DNA of 64,000 nucleotides from Bryum argenteum (GCA_037043015.1 CM073327.1:5066727-5130726); one strand, 5' to 3'; positions 37,270 through 49,649 are shown, counted from the stretch's first letter. Program-made: numbers and translations. Notes: a model not told the origin generated them from the letters alone.

Positions 37270-37735
37270 GACTTTCCTTCGGGTGAATCCTCCTGGAAGT
37301 TGGCTGCTGTGCAGCTCGGAAAAAGTTGAAAGGCGGGTCTTGTATCACCAGGAGCTAGTCCTCGATCGCAAGATCATTGATAACTCCTTGAATTAGTGTA
37401 GTAGCTTCATAAAGTAACTGTACCTATGCAGCACATCTCGATTGAATTGAAAAACTCAAAATCGGCTGCACTTGAATACTCGAAAATCATCTCTGCCATG
37501 TACATATGCCTGGAAGTCGGTTGCAGTGCAACTGAGTAATAGATACATGGCGGGTCCTGCATCGCCAGGAGTCTTCGATTGCCGACTCCTTGAATTGGTG
37601 TAGTAGCTGTATAAAGTAACTGTTGTAGTAATGCACAGCAGATCTCGATTGAATTGAAAAACTCAAAATCGGCTCACTACTGACAATGCTGCATTTGGAA
37701 TGCTCAAAAAGCATCTCGGCCACTTACAGACAGAA
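37270..37735. repeat. Two diverged direct repeats of about 207 bp
   Basis: The anchors TCGATTGAATTGAAAAACTCAAAATCGGCT (start about 37,438 and 37,645) and CCTGGAAGT.GG.TGC..TGCA mark two head-to-tail units. The left unit overlaps a chance plus-strand ORF (37,100-37,396). They lie just downstream of the gene at 37,851-39,339 and could be part of its 3' region. Confidence 0.7.
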
Positions 37736-37850
37736 AAAAATGTACACGATGTTGAAGGATCCTGCAGCATGCGGTGTCTATACATCCAAGAGCCCGCAAC
37801 TTGCATGGTATCGGCGAGGCAAGGCTGTGCAGGGAGGTGAAGGAGGGTTC

Positions 37851-39339
37851 TCAGACAGCGGGTGTGAAGCCAAGGGAAGTAAAAATGGAGACAAGAACGT
37901 GGCGAACACCGGGTTCGTTGCCGCGGCCGACGATGAGTAGCCTCCCCTCAGCGTGCTGGAACGACTGGGCCTGGTGTCGATAGATACCGAGAACCTCTTC
38001 GAAGCCTCTAGAGTTCACGTAGCATTTGTAGTAAACGCGTTCCTTGTCCTTGACACCTTTGATGAACAAGTGCTGCAAGTCGGAGTCGACTCGACTAGAG
38101 CCCACAAGCTGGATGCTGATGCGGTACTTCTGGGCACTCATGGATTTCGGGGAGCTCGACATCGCCGTCGTCGCGCTTTTGTTGTGCGAGAGCAGACTGC
38201 CTGACTCGGCCGCGACGTTGGCCAGCATGAGATCGTCATATGTAATTAACACCGTGTCCTGCGCCTCTTCCCAGCCCCAGCTCCCCTTTTCAACTTTCAC
38301 ACGCCCTGCGTGTACCGTCTGCGAGAATCCCCGGTCACTACTCTCAATCTTTGCGTTCATCGCATCGTCCTTGGAAAACCAGGAACGGGGGTACGAGAGC
38401 TCCACATTGTAAGCAGATGTACCGTCCATGTCCGCCAACCGAATGTGCACGCGCTTCTTCTTGAGAAGCCGCTCCGACACGTTCCTTAACGGAATCACGT
38501 AGCTCGTCACCCCAAATGACAGCCGCTCTTTTCTCGGAGAGAATGTCCGCAGCGAATTATCACTCTACAAAGATCAAGATTTCAACGACAATAGTTCAGC
38601 AGAGAGGCAAGGTAGAGTTGATAAGTATAATTGATTGGTTGCAAGAGAGTCTCACCGTTTCATAGATTTCACAAAGCTTGACCGTCTGGTTGAAGAAACG
38701 GCATGCAAAGTCGCCCATTTTCAAGGCGGACTTGCGTAGTACGCCATGCGTGGAGACGTGGAGCAGCTTGAAGTACAATTTTTCCATGAACGCGTAAGCC
38801 TTGGTGGTGTACAACATTATGTCTTTCAGCACGTCCTGGTAGGGGTCCAGGCATGAGCATCCCACGATGATCTGCAGGATCTCACTTAAGCCCATGAGGG
38901 TGGTCAGAAGCTCCTGGCCCTCACTTTTGTACAGTGACGTAATGCCCTGGAACACTGTACATTTCTCGATTAAGGCGGTGACCATCTTCGCTGCCGTGAA
39001 GTCCATAGCAAGCTGATAGTCATGAAGCGAAGCCGGGCGCCTAGGCACGACAATTGAGAAGTCCTCGGGATTGAAGCCACTAGTTTCTTGCATTAGCTTG
39101 GGACTGTTAAGCGACTCTCGCCTCTGAAGCTCATTCTGTTGCAGCTGCTCGGCGTTAATGTAGCTGCACACACGCAAACGCTGTCAGCAAGGGTCTGATC
39201 TCACACATGTTGGCCATTGTCACAGTAGCACCGAATAGAGCGGCACTGATTCATGCACAGCTCTTGCTGCGTAGAGATGGAAAGAAACTGAATCAAAAGG
39301 TCACCTGAAGAGCTTCATCTCGGCGTGGGCCATTCGCAT
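37851..39339 (-). CDS. Unrecognised three-exon gene (416-418 aa)
   Basis: Exons are 39,339-39,305, 39,163-38,656 and 38,564-37,851, all in frame with GTGACC and GTGAGA donors. Two in-frame ATGs (39,339 and 39,333) can start it. The first half (residues about 45-180) is predicted helical, with FNPEDFSIVVPRRPASLHDY and DFACRFFNQTVKLCEIYETV. The second half holds SFGVTSYVIPLRNVSERLLK, a segment with VELSYPRSWF, then KYRISIQLVGSSR and YRHQAQSFQHAEGRLLIVG. There is no signal peptide or membrane segment. I do not recognise the family. The intact frame over 1,257 bases and good splice sites make it a real gene. Leu-rich helices in the N half could be a protein-interaction module. Confidence 0.75.
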
Positions 39340-39399
39340 GTTTCCTTCTCCTCAAGATCAGAGCTCTGAAGTCCGCTCATGCAAAGCGGTAAGCGGTCG

Positions 39400-39957
39400 G
39401 GTCTAGAGGATGCGTGAGAAAACTGGAGGGGCACACACAACTGATAAGACGAGTCTGGCAATGGACGGTCCTGTTCAATCTCGCAGGGAAGGCATGCGGC
39501 AACGGAGATTCAGATTCAACTCAATCATACCGACCACAATTCTAGAATATTCAAACCGCTGTACTGCACAGTCTTGCCGCCCGCTCAGCTCCTGGAAAAC
39601 CGCTCGGCTCCTCCTGGTTTTTAATGTCGATTTAATGCGTATTAAAACCAAGCACTTTCGACTTTAATTGGGACCACCACTGAGGGGCTTTTAGTAAGTG
39701 AAGAGCATTCATTTACTTCATTGTAGGTTGAGGGAGTGGAGCACGTTTTTTCCTAAAATAGGTGGTCTACTGCGGACAGTTGTATCGGCGCTGCCAGCCT
39801 ACACCTTTTGCCAACGAAGGCTGACCCACAGTATTAGTTGTTTATGAGTAAAAAGATTCACATGAATCTGGTGCATATTCACATGCCTCACATTTGTCAC
39901 AGTATGATTTGCATAAAGATTCACATCTTGATCTCGTGCATATTCACATACCCACAA
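39400..39957. other. Upstream region of the unrecognised gene
   Basis: This holds the probable 5' region of the gene ending at 37,851, and a local repeat: AAAGATTCACAT.AAT.TGGTGCATATTCACAT occurs at about 39,850 and, diverged, at about 39,915. No coding frame is supported. Confidence 0.4.
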
Positions 39958-40061
39958 ATGTACATTGAGATAAGGAGGGGTCAATTGCCCTTGACGACGA
40001 TTTCCACGCGCTGTGGCTTGATGGTGCCGCAATAGAGAAAATTTGCTGGCAATGGTATATA

Positions 40062-40418
40062 AGGTAGCGACACCCATTCCCGTGGCTTTAAGCTAATTAT
40101 CATACTTCTGAATGAGGAGTATGAGAAATTATTATACCAGGGGAAAGGCAATTAGATTTTAATCTGAAATGTATCGAAAAAGTCATGTAATTGGAAAATT
40201 TGTGTTCGTTCTTGATAATCAAAGTCAAAAATTGATTTGCACATTTTGACTGTGTCTAAATGGCCTTGATTCCGTGACTTGGAGAAGCAAATTCTGCCAC
40301 TATACCTTTACTGCATTTAGTAATATTTGTTCTCAACAAATGATCAAAGTCACTCAGATTGAGGTGCCCTGTATGCTGACGCAAATGGGTACAGTAACGG
40401 GAATGGGTGTCGCTACCT
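40062..40418. mobile_element. 357-bp MITE with 22-bp perfect TIRs and TA duplication
   Basis: The left end AGGTAGCGACACCCATTCCC plus GT (40,062-40,083) is exactly inverted at 40,397-40,418. Both ends are flanked by TA (40,060-40,061 and 40,419-40,420). The insertion splits sequence that is continuous in the functional NudC-like exon 2 (about 33,210). TA target duplication and short TIRs fit a Tc1/mariner (Stowaway-like) non-autonomous element. It has no coding capacity. Confidence 0.88.
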
Positions 40419-40649
40419 TAGATGTTGACATCTTCCAGTTGCTGCTCCTATTCGTAAATCAAGTCTCCTCTGCCGAACGAACTTTCAGTGCAAACTTTCA
40501 GTGCACACTTTAGGGTATGGACCAAGAGCCATGACTAAGGAAATTAAAATCATTTTCATCCCGCCAAGTGGCCAAGCTTAGGTTCATGATTGTATGTCTC
40601 TCAATCGACTGGTTCAAAATTGGTTCAAAAAATAAAAATAAAATTATTT

Positions 40650-40845
40650 TCATGGTCATGACTTTTGACCAAGAGCCGTGACCATGGTTGTCATATTGGA
40701 CAAATTACTATTCATTTCATGTCCTATAGGACGAGTTACCATTTATCAAATGTACCTTTCAAGTACATGTGATGAATAGTAACTCGTCATGTAGGACATG
40801 AAATTTGTATGACAACCATGGCCGTGACCATGATAAATCAAAAAC
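40650..40845. repeat. Imperfect long palindrome
   Basis: The left arm (about 40,651-40,750, with GCCGTGACCATGGTTGTCAT, TTTCATGTCCTATAGGACGAG and TTACCATTTATCA) pairs with the right arm (about 40,760-40,840, with TGATGAATAGTAACTCGTCA, TAGGACATGAAA and ATGACAACCATGGCCGTGAC). The arms differ by small indels. It may be a fold-back element or a decayed MITE. It lies inside the expanded intron of the NudC-like pseudogene. Confidence 0.75.
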
Positions 40846-42159
40846 AGAGTGACTTGGTCACTCGTGTAGTGTACAATTGATTTAGATCCAAAAACTTCAA
40901 GCTCGATTTTCTAATTTTAAATCCTCATCATTCTCTCTTTTACCCTCCCCTTTTTCCTCCATTCTTTTTAAATAATTAAACTCTAGTCAATCAATGGTTT
41001 CTAAGCCTCATGGTCTCCTTGATTGTAGTTGAGTCGAGGCATTTGCTTTGACTCAACTATGATTAGGGAGACAACGGAAACATTATCGATTATGGAAAAT
41101 TTAGCATACTTCGGGGACCTCAAGTTAGTGATCATTATTATTTTTTTAAAAGGTAGTGTAAACCCAAATGGGACCAATAGCACTTTACTCTCCAATCACA
41201 AATTTTAGAAGACCGTGGTCAACGTTCATGGTGCATAGTGTAAAGCGACCCTCACTAGTGGATGATATCTTAACTTTAGCAAGTAAAACTCATCCACAAC
41301 ATTCTTCTTTCAGGTGACCGAGAAAGTGAATGGCACCGTGTCGACGTTCTGTAGGAGCGATCTTCTCTGCGGCCATTCGTGTGATGAGGTAAATTCAGGA
41401 TCTGCAACAAGTGCGATATGCAGAACAAAGGGATAATATCATTTCGTGATTTCCAAGGACCGAGATTCTTACGAAGAGCTTCTACTTTGAAACATTGGAC
41501 ATTTCTAATATAATTATGACATATAAGTTTATCAATGTACAGAGTCGATCCATACCCCAGATGACGAGGCGAAGACTAGACAAAGCGAAATACTCGAATA
41601 CACTTTACTTCGTTGCGAACAATACCACATATCTCAATCACGAAAATCTATGGCGACCCAAACCATAGGCTCCAGCAAACGAGGCTGATAAGTGGATAAG
41701 CAGTCGGAGAGCCCTTCCTTTACAATTCCAAAGAGAGCGAAGCAAAGTCCGATCTACAAAAAGCCTGACATTGATGGCAATGCCAATAACCTCTGAAAAC
41801 GTGCTCGATGTGATCATTCAGTAACAGTTGGCACTACAGAAAGTGCCTGCAGCCAATGGCGGGTCTCAGAGGCTTTCAACCCATCGTCTACTTGGAAATT
41901 TAAAGTGCTAGGTTCTGCGAATAGCGTGCCCAAGGAAAGTTAAAGTGAGAGGCAATTTTGAATTACCTCGTTTCTCGCAACGAAAGCAAAGCGAAGCGTT
42001 GATCTGTGTATCGAAACCTCGCTATCAGGAATTGAGTTGAGCAATCCACTGAAGCACGATAGGCGATGGTTGGAATACTACAACATTGAATGGTCCTCTA
42101 ATCCTAATTCTGGAAAGTTATTTTCAAATAGCTGTCTATGTGTGAAGAAGGTTTGGATT

Positions 42160-43220
42160 TGAGAGGAATGGCCGTGCACGGGTGTTACAAGTGTTTATAT
42201 TGAAAGGACAAGGCTTCAACCAGACACTTGTTTCATGTGTAACTTAACTCGGACGTTAGAAATATGGAGAGATACAATAAGTTATGTTATCACTTAATTA
42301 CAACCTACTTCATTACTGGTGAAAGTGAATGATTGTATAATGCTATTACAAAGACTCTAGAATAATATTCAAATCAAAGTATGTCATAACCAAAACAATC
42401 TTTGTGAAATCAAGTCATGTGCATTAGAAAACCTCATTACACATCCTAAATAGTTACTAGCAATTCAAATGTTATTGGAGTTCGAGATTGAGATTAGGTC
42501 ATAGTCATCTTCGTATCTTCAACCTAACAACCCTCCACATATCCACGATTTGCTTCTCTCTCTCACTCCATCGCCTCCATCTTAACGTGCACAGAATACT
42601 GCTCCGGGAGTGCATCATGTTCGACATGATTCTTGCGCTGAGAATGTAGTAAACCTTACATATCTACTGAATGAAATCTCACACAATTACATAAAGAAAA
42701 ACTAAAAGTGAAAAACAACACACCAGACAGTTACCGTGGGCACATGAGCCATATGGCCCAGGCAATTTGCTTGGGCTTGTGGGCTGGCGGGCCCCCACCT
42801 CCCAATGAAATGGGGGCAAGTGGCAGTCTTGAGAGCCACTTTCCTTTTACTTAAGGTTAAACCTTGGGGCTCCTGGAATCCTCTTTTCTCTCCCACTGGA
42901 AGTTTCAGAGAGTCTCCGCACTGCGATTGGTTGAGCGATTCGGGTGAGAGGTAAACAAACGGGAGTGGCACCCAGTCGCACGTGAAATGCGGACTCTCCC
43001 GTCTGCCTGGGTTTGATCAAACCCGAAGAGTTCGGAGCCGCATATACGGTTTCAAACGGAAGCGTTTGCTTCATGTGCGCAGGGCAAGTGCCAACACAGC
43101 CCAACAAAGCATTCCGCTGGTACCAGCATGGATTATATTTACATGAAACATATTTACACATGCATTCATTTTCATCATCAGAAACTACGAGAGTATCGGT
43201 GAAAAACAATAAACTGTCCG
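42160..43220. other. Intergenic region with a GC-richer block
   Basis: 42,160-42,700 is AT-rich with no gene. At about 42,720-43,110 composition shifts to GC-rich and holds several short inverted repeats: GGGCCCCCACC..TGGGGGC, GGGTTTGATCAAACCC and GCCGCATATACGGT. No frame is convincing. It is the 3' flank of the split gene at 43,223. Confidence 0.4.
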
Positions 43221-43222
43221 TT

Positions 43223-44224
43223 CTAAGAATTACTGTCAGGATTCCAGAAAACAGATTTCCATGCATCGTCCGCTTCAATCTTGGGACGCTTCCCACTTCG
43301 ATCCTTAGTGCAGTCGAGTTCCCTCTTCTTCGTCACTTCCACATTCTCTTTAGGAGTGCAAGGCTGGAGATTGACAGCACCGAAAACGTCGAGTTGCCTC
43401 TTCTTTGACATCACTTCCACATCCCCTTCACGGATACAAGCCTTGAGATTGCCGGCGGCACCAAGAACTACACTAATTGGGGCGATGGTCGAGGCTTTGT
43501 TGTCGGCGGCGTCGATGCTGTAGGGGTGTGGTGGTGGAGCTCCACTGAAGAGGGAGTCGGGGATGGGGTCTAAGACAGCCTCCAACTGAAGATCCATGTC
43601 GCACCTCTCGTCGATGCACCGTTTCACGTCGCCTAGTGTGCTGCTCACACTGAGACCGATCCGATCCGTTCCTTCGTTGTTTGCGAGCTCGAAGCACCAG
43701 ATGTTATCTTCCTCCGTGATATATCCAAGCAGACGCGCATTCTTCTGCAAGAAAAACATGAGGTAGAATGCTAATCAATGCATCCTTTAGGGTTGCAATT
43801 CATTGTCCAACCATCTATCTTTTAGCCTTACAACGAAAGTCATCGTACTACTTTTTGCCTACACATTCACGGTACTACATTCAAGGTACTGCATTTGTTA
43901 CCTATGACGATGGAGAACTTGTCTAGAACCACAAGAGGTCTCTATTCATGAACATGTGTTCGAGCATCTTCCAAGTTTCAAAGCAATATACCTTGTGACA
44001 AAAAAAATCTAAGACATTACCTCGACGAAAGCACAAAACTCCGATAGCGGCATGTCCAATCGTTGGACTCCGCACCATGTATATTCCCCAATGTAAACTC
44101 TGAACACTTCGCACTTGCCTTTGGTAGCATCAGAAACATTGACACCATCCTTCACACCATCCTGAGAGCTCAGAGGTGGTGGAGGAGGAGGTGTTGGAGG
44201 AGATTGCAATACAGGAACATCGAT
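43223..44224 (-). pseudogene. Two-exon gene cut from its start by a CACTA element
   Basis: The coding body is the rest of exon 1 (44,224-44,021), an intron, and exon 2 (43,745-43,223, ending PDSNS). Joined across the element to 59,573-59,550, exon 1 is 228 bases and the protein 250 aa, with all phases correct. Visible parts: a short N terminus with a Pro run, then VFRVYIGEYTWCGVQRLDMP, RLLGYITEEDNIWCFELANN, DMDLQLEAVLDPIPDSLFSG and a basic C-terminal KKRELDCTKDRSGKRPKIEA that could be a nuclear signal. I do not recognise the family. A decayed paralog lies at 61,050-62,290. As it stands, the body has no start codon of its own. Confidence 0.75.
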
Positions 44225-45301
44225 CACTACTAGGTTACAGCACTGTGAACTACGGTAAAAACGTAGCTAAATACACTGGGCTCGGCCGAATTCGCTCCCC
44301 CGAAATCGTCGTTTTCGTAACAGGCGGTCGTAGCTATTAATTAACAAGCTACGTTGGGGTGTAGCATCCGTTACATTTTAGACCGGTGCCGGGTACTGCT
44401 CGTTCCCCAGCATTTGGAGTTCCCAAGCGCAAACGTTGCACGTGGCAGGGTGGTGGCCCACTTCTGTGGTTCTGCCAGATATGTACGTAAATCTCGCATT
44501 CTGAACTTTTCAGCTCGTGAGGAAATTAGTAAACAGTTACGGTAATAGATAACGGGGTGAATTACATTGACTGCCTGGTAAATATTAGAGTTTGCGGTAA
44601 GTACTCCTTTTGGTTAATAAATGGTGTAGTTGACTTTGTCAAAAGAATACGGGAATGTAACAGCCAGAAATAGATTTACTTAGGATAATAATAGAAATTT
44701 TGGGGGAATTTGGTTCATTCGATGATGTTTGTATGCGTTATATCTGCGAGTAACAAAGTGGCGTGATATTGAGACGTGGATGTGATTGAGTCACCGATTG
44801 GATTGTTAAATTAAGTAAGGATAACCATTCCCGATTGGAGGATCGGCATACCCGGCCTGTCGACATTTTCCACACAATGCACAGCATGTTCCTCAATTTC
44901 ATAATGAAATGTACATTGCATCCTAAAATACTCAGTTTTTGTACATCACCATAGAAATTAACACATGATAATTTAGATACTAATCCATAACACATTATAG
45001 GAGTCCGAAATTGCGTCCTCGGTAGGAGGACGTAAAACCTGCTGAGTTCAGAAAGGTCGAATGCCCCGCATTACTCTGCAGTACATTTTAGAGAATACAG
45101 TATGGTCTGCAAGAGTCATATATAAAAACATAATACCACATATATTGCCTCTGTCAATGGTCTCTATTGTATTCACAACATATACATGATTTACGTAGCA
45201 TGTCTGAGAATCTGCAAAAATGTCGAATTCCTCTACCAGATGATGCGTTAGTCGCGATCGTCAGCACTTGCATCCTCCGAAGATGACCCGACTTGCTCTT
45301 T

Positions 45302-48300
45302 CTAAGTTCCGTCCTCCTCCTCCGAATCGTTGGCCTTGAACTCAGCTTCTGCCTCGTTGACGTCCTCCTGTCCCTCTTCCTCACTGCTGGCCGATTTCGA
45401 AGAGCCTGATCCGCACGACTTCTCCTCCTTAGATGCCTCACCCTCCTCGTCATCATCTGATGAGGTTCTTGCACTATCCTCTTCGGTGTCAGCTGACTCC
45501 TGAGACTGCGTTTTTTTCTGGGCTGATTTCGGATTGGCCGCATGCTTTATTGCCAGCACTCTGTCCGGCTCCCCTGCCTTCCTGTTGTAGCGCCTGTGAG
45601 TCATCTCGAAGAGGCTCCAAATCCGATCGCGCTTCCCTATGGCCACCTCGTCCTCTGTGGGCACCCTCTTGAACTCATCCTCCTAAAACGGGTGTCATTA
45701 CAGCATATGTCAATGGTGAACTCAGCACTTGTGCATCCTAAGGATAAAAACATTAAAGTTCCAGTGTTAAACTAATTCGGTCACAGCACTTCATACTTCA
45801 GAAGTTCCCGCACTCTCTCTACCTTGTTACAAATGAACTCTATTGTACCTGGAATGGCAACAGTTTTCGGCAAACTTACAAATTTTGCAAAAGAAATTTA
45901 GAACTATAACTACCTATAAACATATGAGTCTGTCCTTGCCATTAACTTCTAGAAGTACAGGAAAGCACTGAGTCCTAGCGATGTGAAGATCGGAATTGGA
46001 ACATCTGATATTACAGATGTCGAGAAACATAATCAGGTGGAAGGTGGCAAATGGACTGAGGGAAGGGCTAGTTTCTACGGCGGCCACTCCTGCCAGCACG
46101 AGTTGAAACCTGCCGCCCCCGACAGTCATTGGGGCCCTGGTCAAGTCCATCTTCGCTGGGGTGGGATTCTCCACTGAGCTGCGACTGAAATACTGCCGCC
46201 CCCGACAGTCAGTGTGGCCCTTCTGAAGTAACCATCGCTGGGGTGGGCTTGTCCACGGATCAGATGTCACTCTCTCAGGTACGGATACTCAACGGCCCTC
46301 ATAGAAAGGCACGCATTGAGCTCAGAGAAAGGATCCAAAACGCAACAATCAACTGTAAATGGAATTGCAAGGAATATGGAATGGATACTTACAAATTTTT
46401 TGATCAAGCCTGCCACTCCCAGCGAACCGAGGCGGTGAGTGTATCCCATTCGCTCTGTCCTTGCATCCGCGGCCCTTTTGCATTTGTTAGATTTTTCCTG
46501 GTACGATCGGTTAGAAATGGAGGCCCAGATATTATTCCAGGCCTTGACGGTAAGACCATGAGCAATGGGGGTATACTTCTTCGAGTTATGTCTCTTCATA
46601 TGATTCCTAGTTCTCTGTCTCCTCTGCCTAATATTTGTCGCTACATCTTCTAGTACATAGTCTATATCATAGTTCCCCGGGTACAAGGACTGGACTCTAC
46701 TGGCAAATGCTCTTTTTAGTGCTTTGTCCTGATGAGGCCATGATACGTCCCATGGAAAAATCCAAGGAGCTCGTGCATGCGTGTAACTCTGCATATGTTT
46801 CCAGAAAGTCCCTATGGGTTGTCCCAACGCATTAACCTCGCATGGAGGGACATCCTTAACAAAGATCCCACATGCCTATGGAATGGACATCGCTAATGAC
46901 GTTGCTCTCGCTCGGCAAACTTACAGCTGAGGATTCTATGGAATGGGTATACATCCTCCCCGCGACTTGGCTTACCTGGCGGCCCTTTGATGCCTCCTTC
47001 GTATGCACAGACCGCTTTGACGCTTGTTCCTTGCTGCTCTCTCGAGGTGAGGGCACTTCCTCTCCTTTGCTTTTCTTCTTACCTTGACCTCCCAAAGGTC
47101 GCCTTTTTTTTTGCCAAGTCCCGCATTGCCTTCTCAATACTCTCCATTTCGGCCTGTTTCTCTGCCGCCCTCTTTTGGCGTCTTAACTCCTTCTTGGACA
47201 GCTCTGGACTTGCAGGCGGTGTTTCCTCTTCCGGCAACATCTCCTTCCTCTTACTCTTCGACTTATCTCCAATTTGACAACTGTCAGCACCGCCATCCTG
47301 CACTCTAGTTCCTCCTAGCTTTTCTTCGAGCATCTGCATGTGCAAAGACGGTAAATCGTTAGTGCGGAAGAATCGCATCTCTCTGGCGGTGATGTCGACT
47401 ACATGCACTGGCAGTTGAAATAGGAAAGAAATTAGCAGGGAAGTCACATACCTCCGCTTTGGCTCGCAGGTACTTCGCTTGCTCTGTCGGCGATAGCTTG
47501 CTGAGGATTGCGTCGAGGTAGAGTTTTGGCTCTTCCTTGCTCTTCCCCGCCGACGACTGTTTGCTGCTTGGGGACACCACAGCACTAATGCCATTGGTGG
47601 AGGAGAGGCCTTTCTCCGCGGCTTGTTCTGTCGTGGTGGCCGAGAGCTTGGAGTTACCTGCGGTTGAGAAAGGGGAATCGGAGATGGGCTACGGGATCTT
47701 CCTCTAAACTCTGCCAAGCACTCTGCTACTGTTAGGTGACATGCCTTTGGCTTCGTCTGAGGCTCAGGGCTGCGAATATAAGCATCAGTTTCGGGGAATT
47801 CAATCCCAACTGAGACCGGCGGTGTTCGATTCTGGCTTCCCGTCTCGGCATGAGGCGCTGCGGAAGGGCTTTCAATGATTGCATCAGTTGCTGCTTGTTG
47901 GCTTTCGAAGTCTTCCTGACGCGCTGCTGTCGACCTTCCTAGCTCTCCATCTGGCGCATCATTTGGGCTCCCGACCTCCACCAGAGGCGCTGCTAACGGG
48001 CTTCCCATGTCTTCATCTGCATGGGGGAACTCAATCGTACTTGAGGTGGGCGCTCCTTCAAGTAAAGGTTCAGAAAGCAAACCCAATTCCCCTGCGTGCA
48101 TCCTACCCACGTTAGTCACTTCGGAATTTTTAACCAATGATGCTGCAGGTGGAAGGTGAGGTGTGATTTCAGTGCTTGTAGCCGTTGTGCCGCAAACCAC
48201 TTCCTTTTCTCGCCTCCTCGGTGAGTCTTTGTCTTCGCCAAGCGATGCGCATTGGTGATCGGCATTGCGTTCGACAGACTTGCGTACAGATTCAGGGACG

Positions 48301-49325
48301 GCTCCTCCGAGGACGACACTTTGCATTGTACAGCACTCGGGGCACCCTTCAGAAGAGTTGCGTTGGTGACATCCCCGGCTGGTACTTCTCCTCTCTCTTG
48401 TGCATGTTGTGGAATCCCGCCATCTGCTTCGTGTGTGTTTTTGTCCACATGCTGCTCTTCACTCTGTGGGTGTAGACCTGGGAAGGTGAACCCTGCGTGT
48501 GGAACCAACGGAATTTTATATCACTCTAATTACATAAGCTCTGAAATGCACTTGGAATTCAGAATTTCTACGTGGTTGTATACCTTGGCCGTCTGCTGAA
48601 CAAGTACCGATTGGCGCATTCTCTTCTGGCTGCTTATCCGCATCCAGGTACTGCTGCAAACTCCTGCGTGCAATCTCGGTCCCCGACCTTTTCCCGCTGC
48701 TTTCCAGCAACTGCGTCCTTGCCGAGTTGTCAACGTTGTCGTCCAGCACATGAATGAGCATCTCCGGCTCCTTCTTCCTCGACCCTCCGGATTGCTGCAA
48801 CTTCTGCATAGTTTCGGAGGAACCTGTGCATTGTTCCGTGCCACCAGTTGATGGTCCAGTCGAGGTGGCAGAGACAGAGATTTTTGATTGGCGCCGGCTT
48901 GTTTTCTTCCTCTTCGCTGGCGATTTGATCGAGACATCGATCACAATATCCGCACTCCGCAGGTACATTGATATTGTCTCCTGCTCCTCAAAGGCTCCGT
49001 TCTTCTTGCGCAGGATTTTCTTCGTCCAGAGTTGCTGCTGCCCTCCTCCAATCTTCTTCCGCTTTCCTCGCTTCGTTTCCACACGGGCTTCGGTACCTCC
49101 TGACGCCCCCGTGTCCATTGCTCCTGGTGTAGGTTTGGGACTTCGCGTCGCATACGGTTGCTTCACAGGCATGGGAAGATCTGTTTTCTTGTACAAGGTA
49201 TCCACCTCTTTCACTCTCAGATCATCTCCCTCGCAATTGACACCAGTGTCATAAACACTCCTACACTGCTGTGACGGCGCATCCCCAGTACCTCCGCCAC
49301 TTGCGGCTATTTCTACCTCTCCCAT
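45302..49325 (-). CDS. CACTA-encoded Transposase_24-like gene
   Basis: A probable multi-exon gene reads leftward. Likely exons are 49,325-48,584 (start MGEVEIAASGGG, basic, low complexity), about 48,45x-47,656, 47,65x-47,452, 47,352-47,100, about 47,090-46,978, 46,854-46,393 and 45,682-45,302. The last two are best supported and join in phase 0. The first of these has DVPPCEVNALGQPIGTFWKH and an NHMKRHNSKKYTP-like stretch. The second has WSLFEMTHRRYNRKAGEPDR and an acidic tail. That pairing (GQPIG, then F..TH) is typical of the plant En/Spm-linked Transposase_24 family. The middle exons are a Ser/Pro/Glu-rich linker and a coiled coil (KKELRRQKRAAEKQAEMESI). An A9 run at 47,104-47,112 marks a change of frame between coding segments. 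Exon edges in the middle are uncertain. Confidence 0.6.
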
Positions 49326-49649
49326 TGAAGAGAGTACTGTAAGTGACAAGGACAAGACAGGTTGAGGCGGGGTATGAGAAGAACTACAGCAGAGCACGAA
49401 AACCTGTGTCTGTAGATAGAACAATGCGGGAACCGAAAAATGCTCAAACTAAGCCCACAAGAAGTAACAAGAATCAGAGAAGGAAATATGTCAACCAACA
49501 GTGTCACTGTACACCCGAGGGCATATCAACGACAAAGAACAACGTCTGCATCACGGCAAGAGGAATGCACTACGGGTTCTACATGCAATTGCAATGTTAG
49601 ATGAAGTTAGTAGCGCGAATTCTTGTCTTCAACTCTGCGACTAACCACC

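Larger units (their letters stand above)
39958..42160 (-). pseudogene. Decayed copy of the NudC-like gene
   Basis: Pieces match the gene at 32,310-33,443 in the same order: part of exon 2 at 39,958-40,059 and 40,421-40,455, exon 1 (ATG at 41,376, reading MAAEKIAPTERR) with its upstream splice region at about 41,330-41,410, and the promoter side at about 41,630-42,160. Exons 3-5 are not seen. Introns and upstream DNA are included, so it arose by DNA duplication, not by retrotransposition. Exon 2 is split by the element at 40,062-40,418. The stretch between exons 2 and 1 is expanded and holds a long imperfect palindrome. Confidence 0.8.

Noticed and set aside
37100-37396. 98-codon plus-strand ORF
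   Set aside because: It covers the left unit of a non-coding direct repeat, and the frame is not kept in the right unit.
39958-42160. Processed (retro) pseudogene of the NudC-like gene
   Set aside because: Intron and promoter sequence is present in the copy, and no poly-A tail or exon fusion is seen.
42990-43110. Possible group II intron domain (GAGCCGCATATACGGTTTC)
   Set aside because: A likeness to domain V starts is visible, but the required hairpin and the neighbouring domains are missing.
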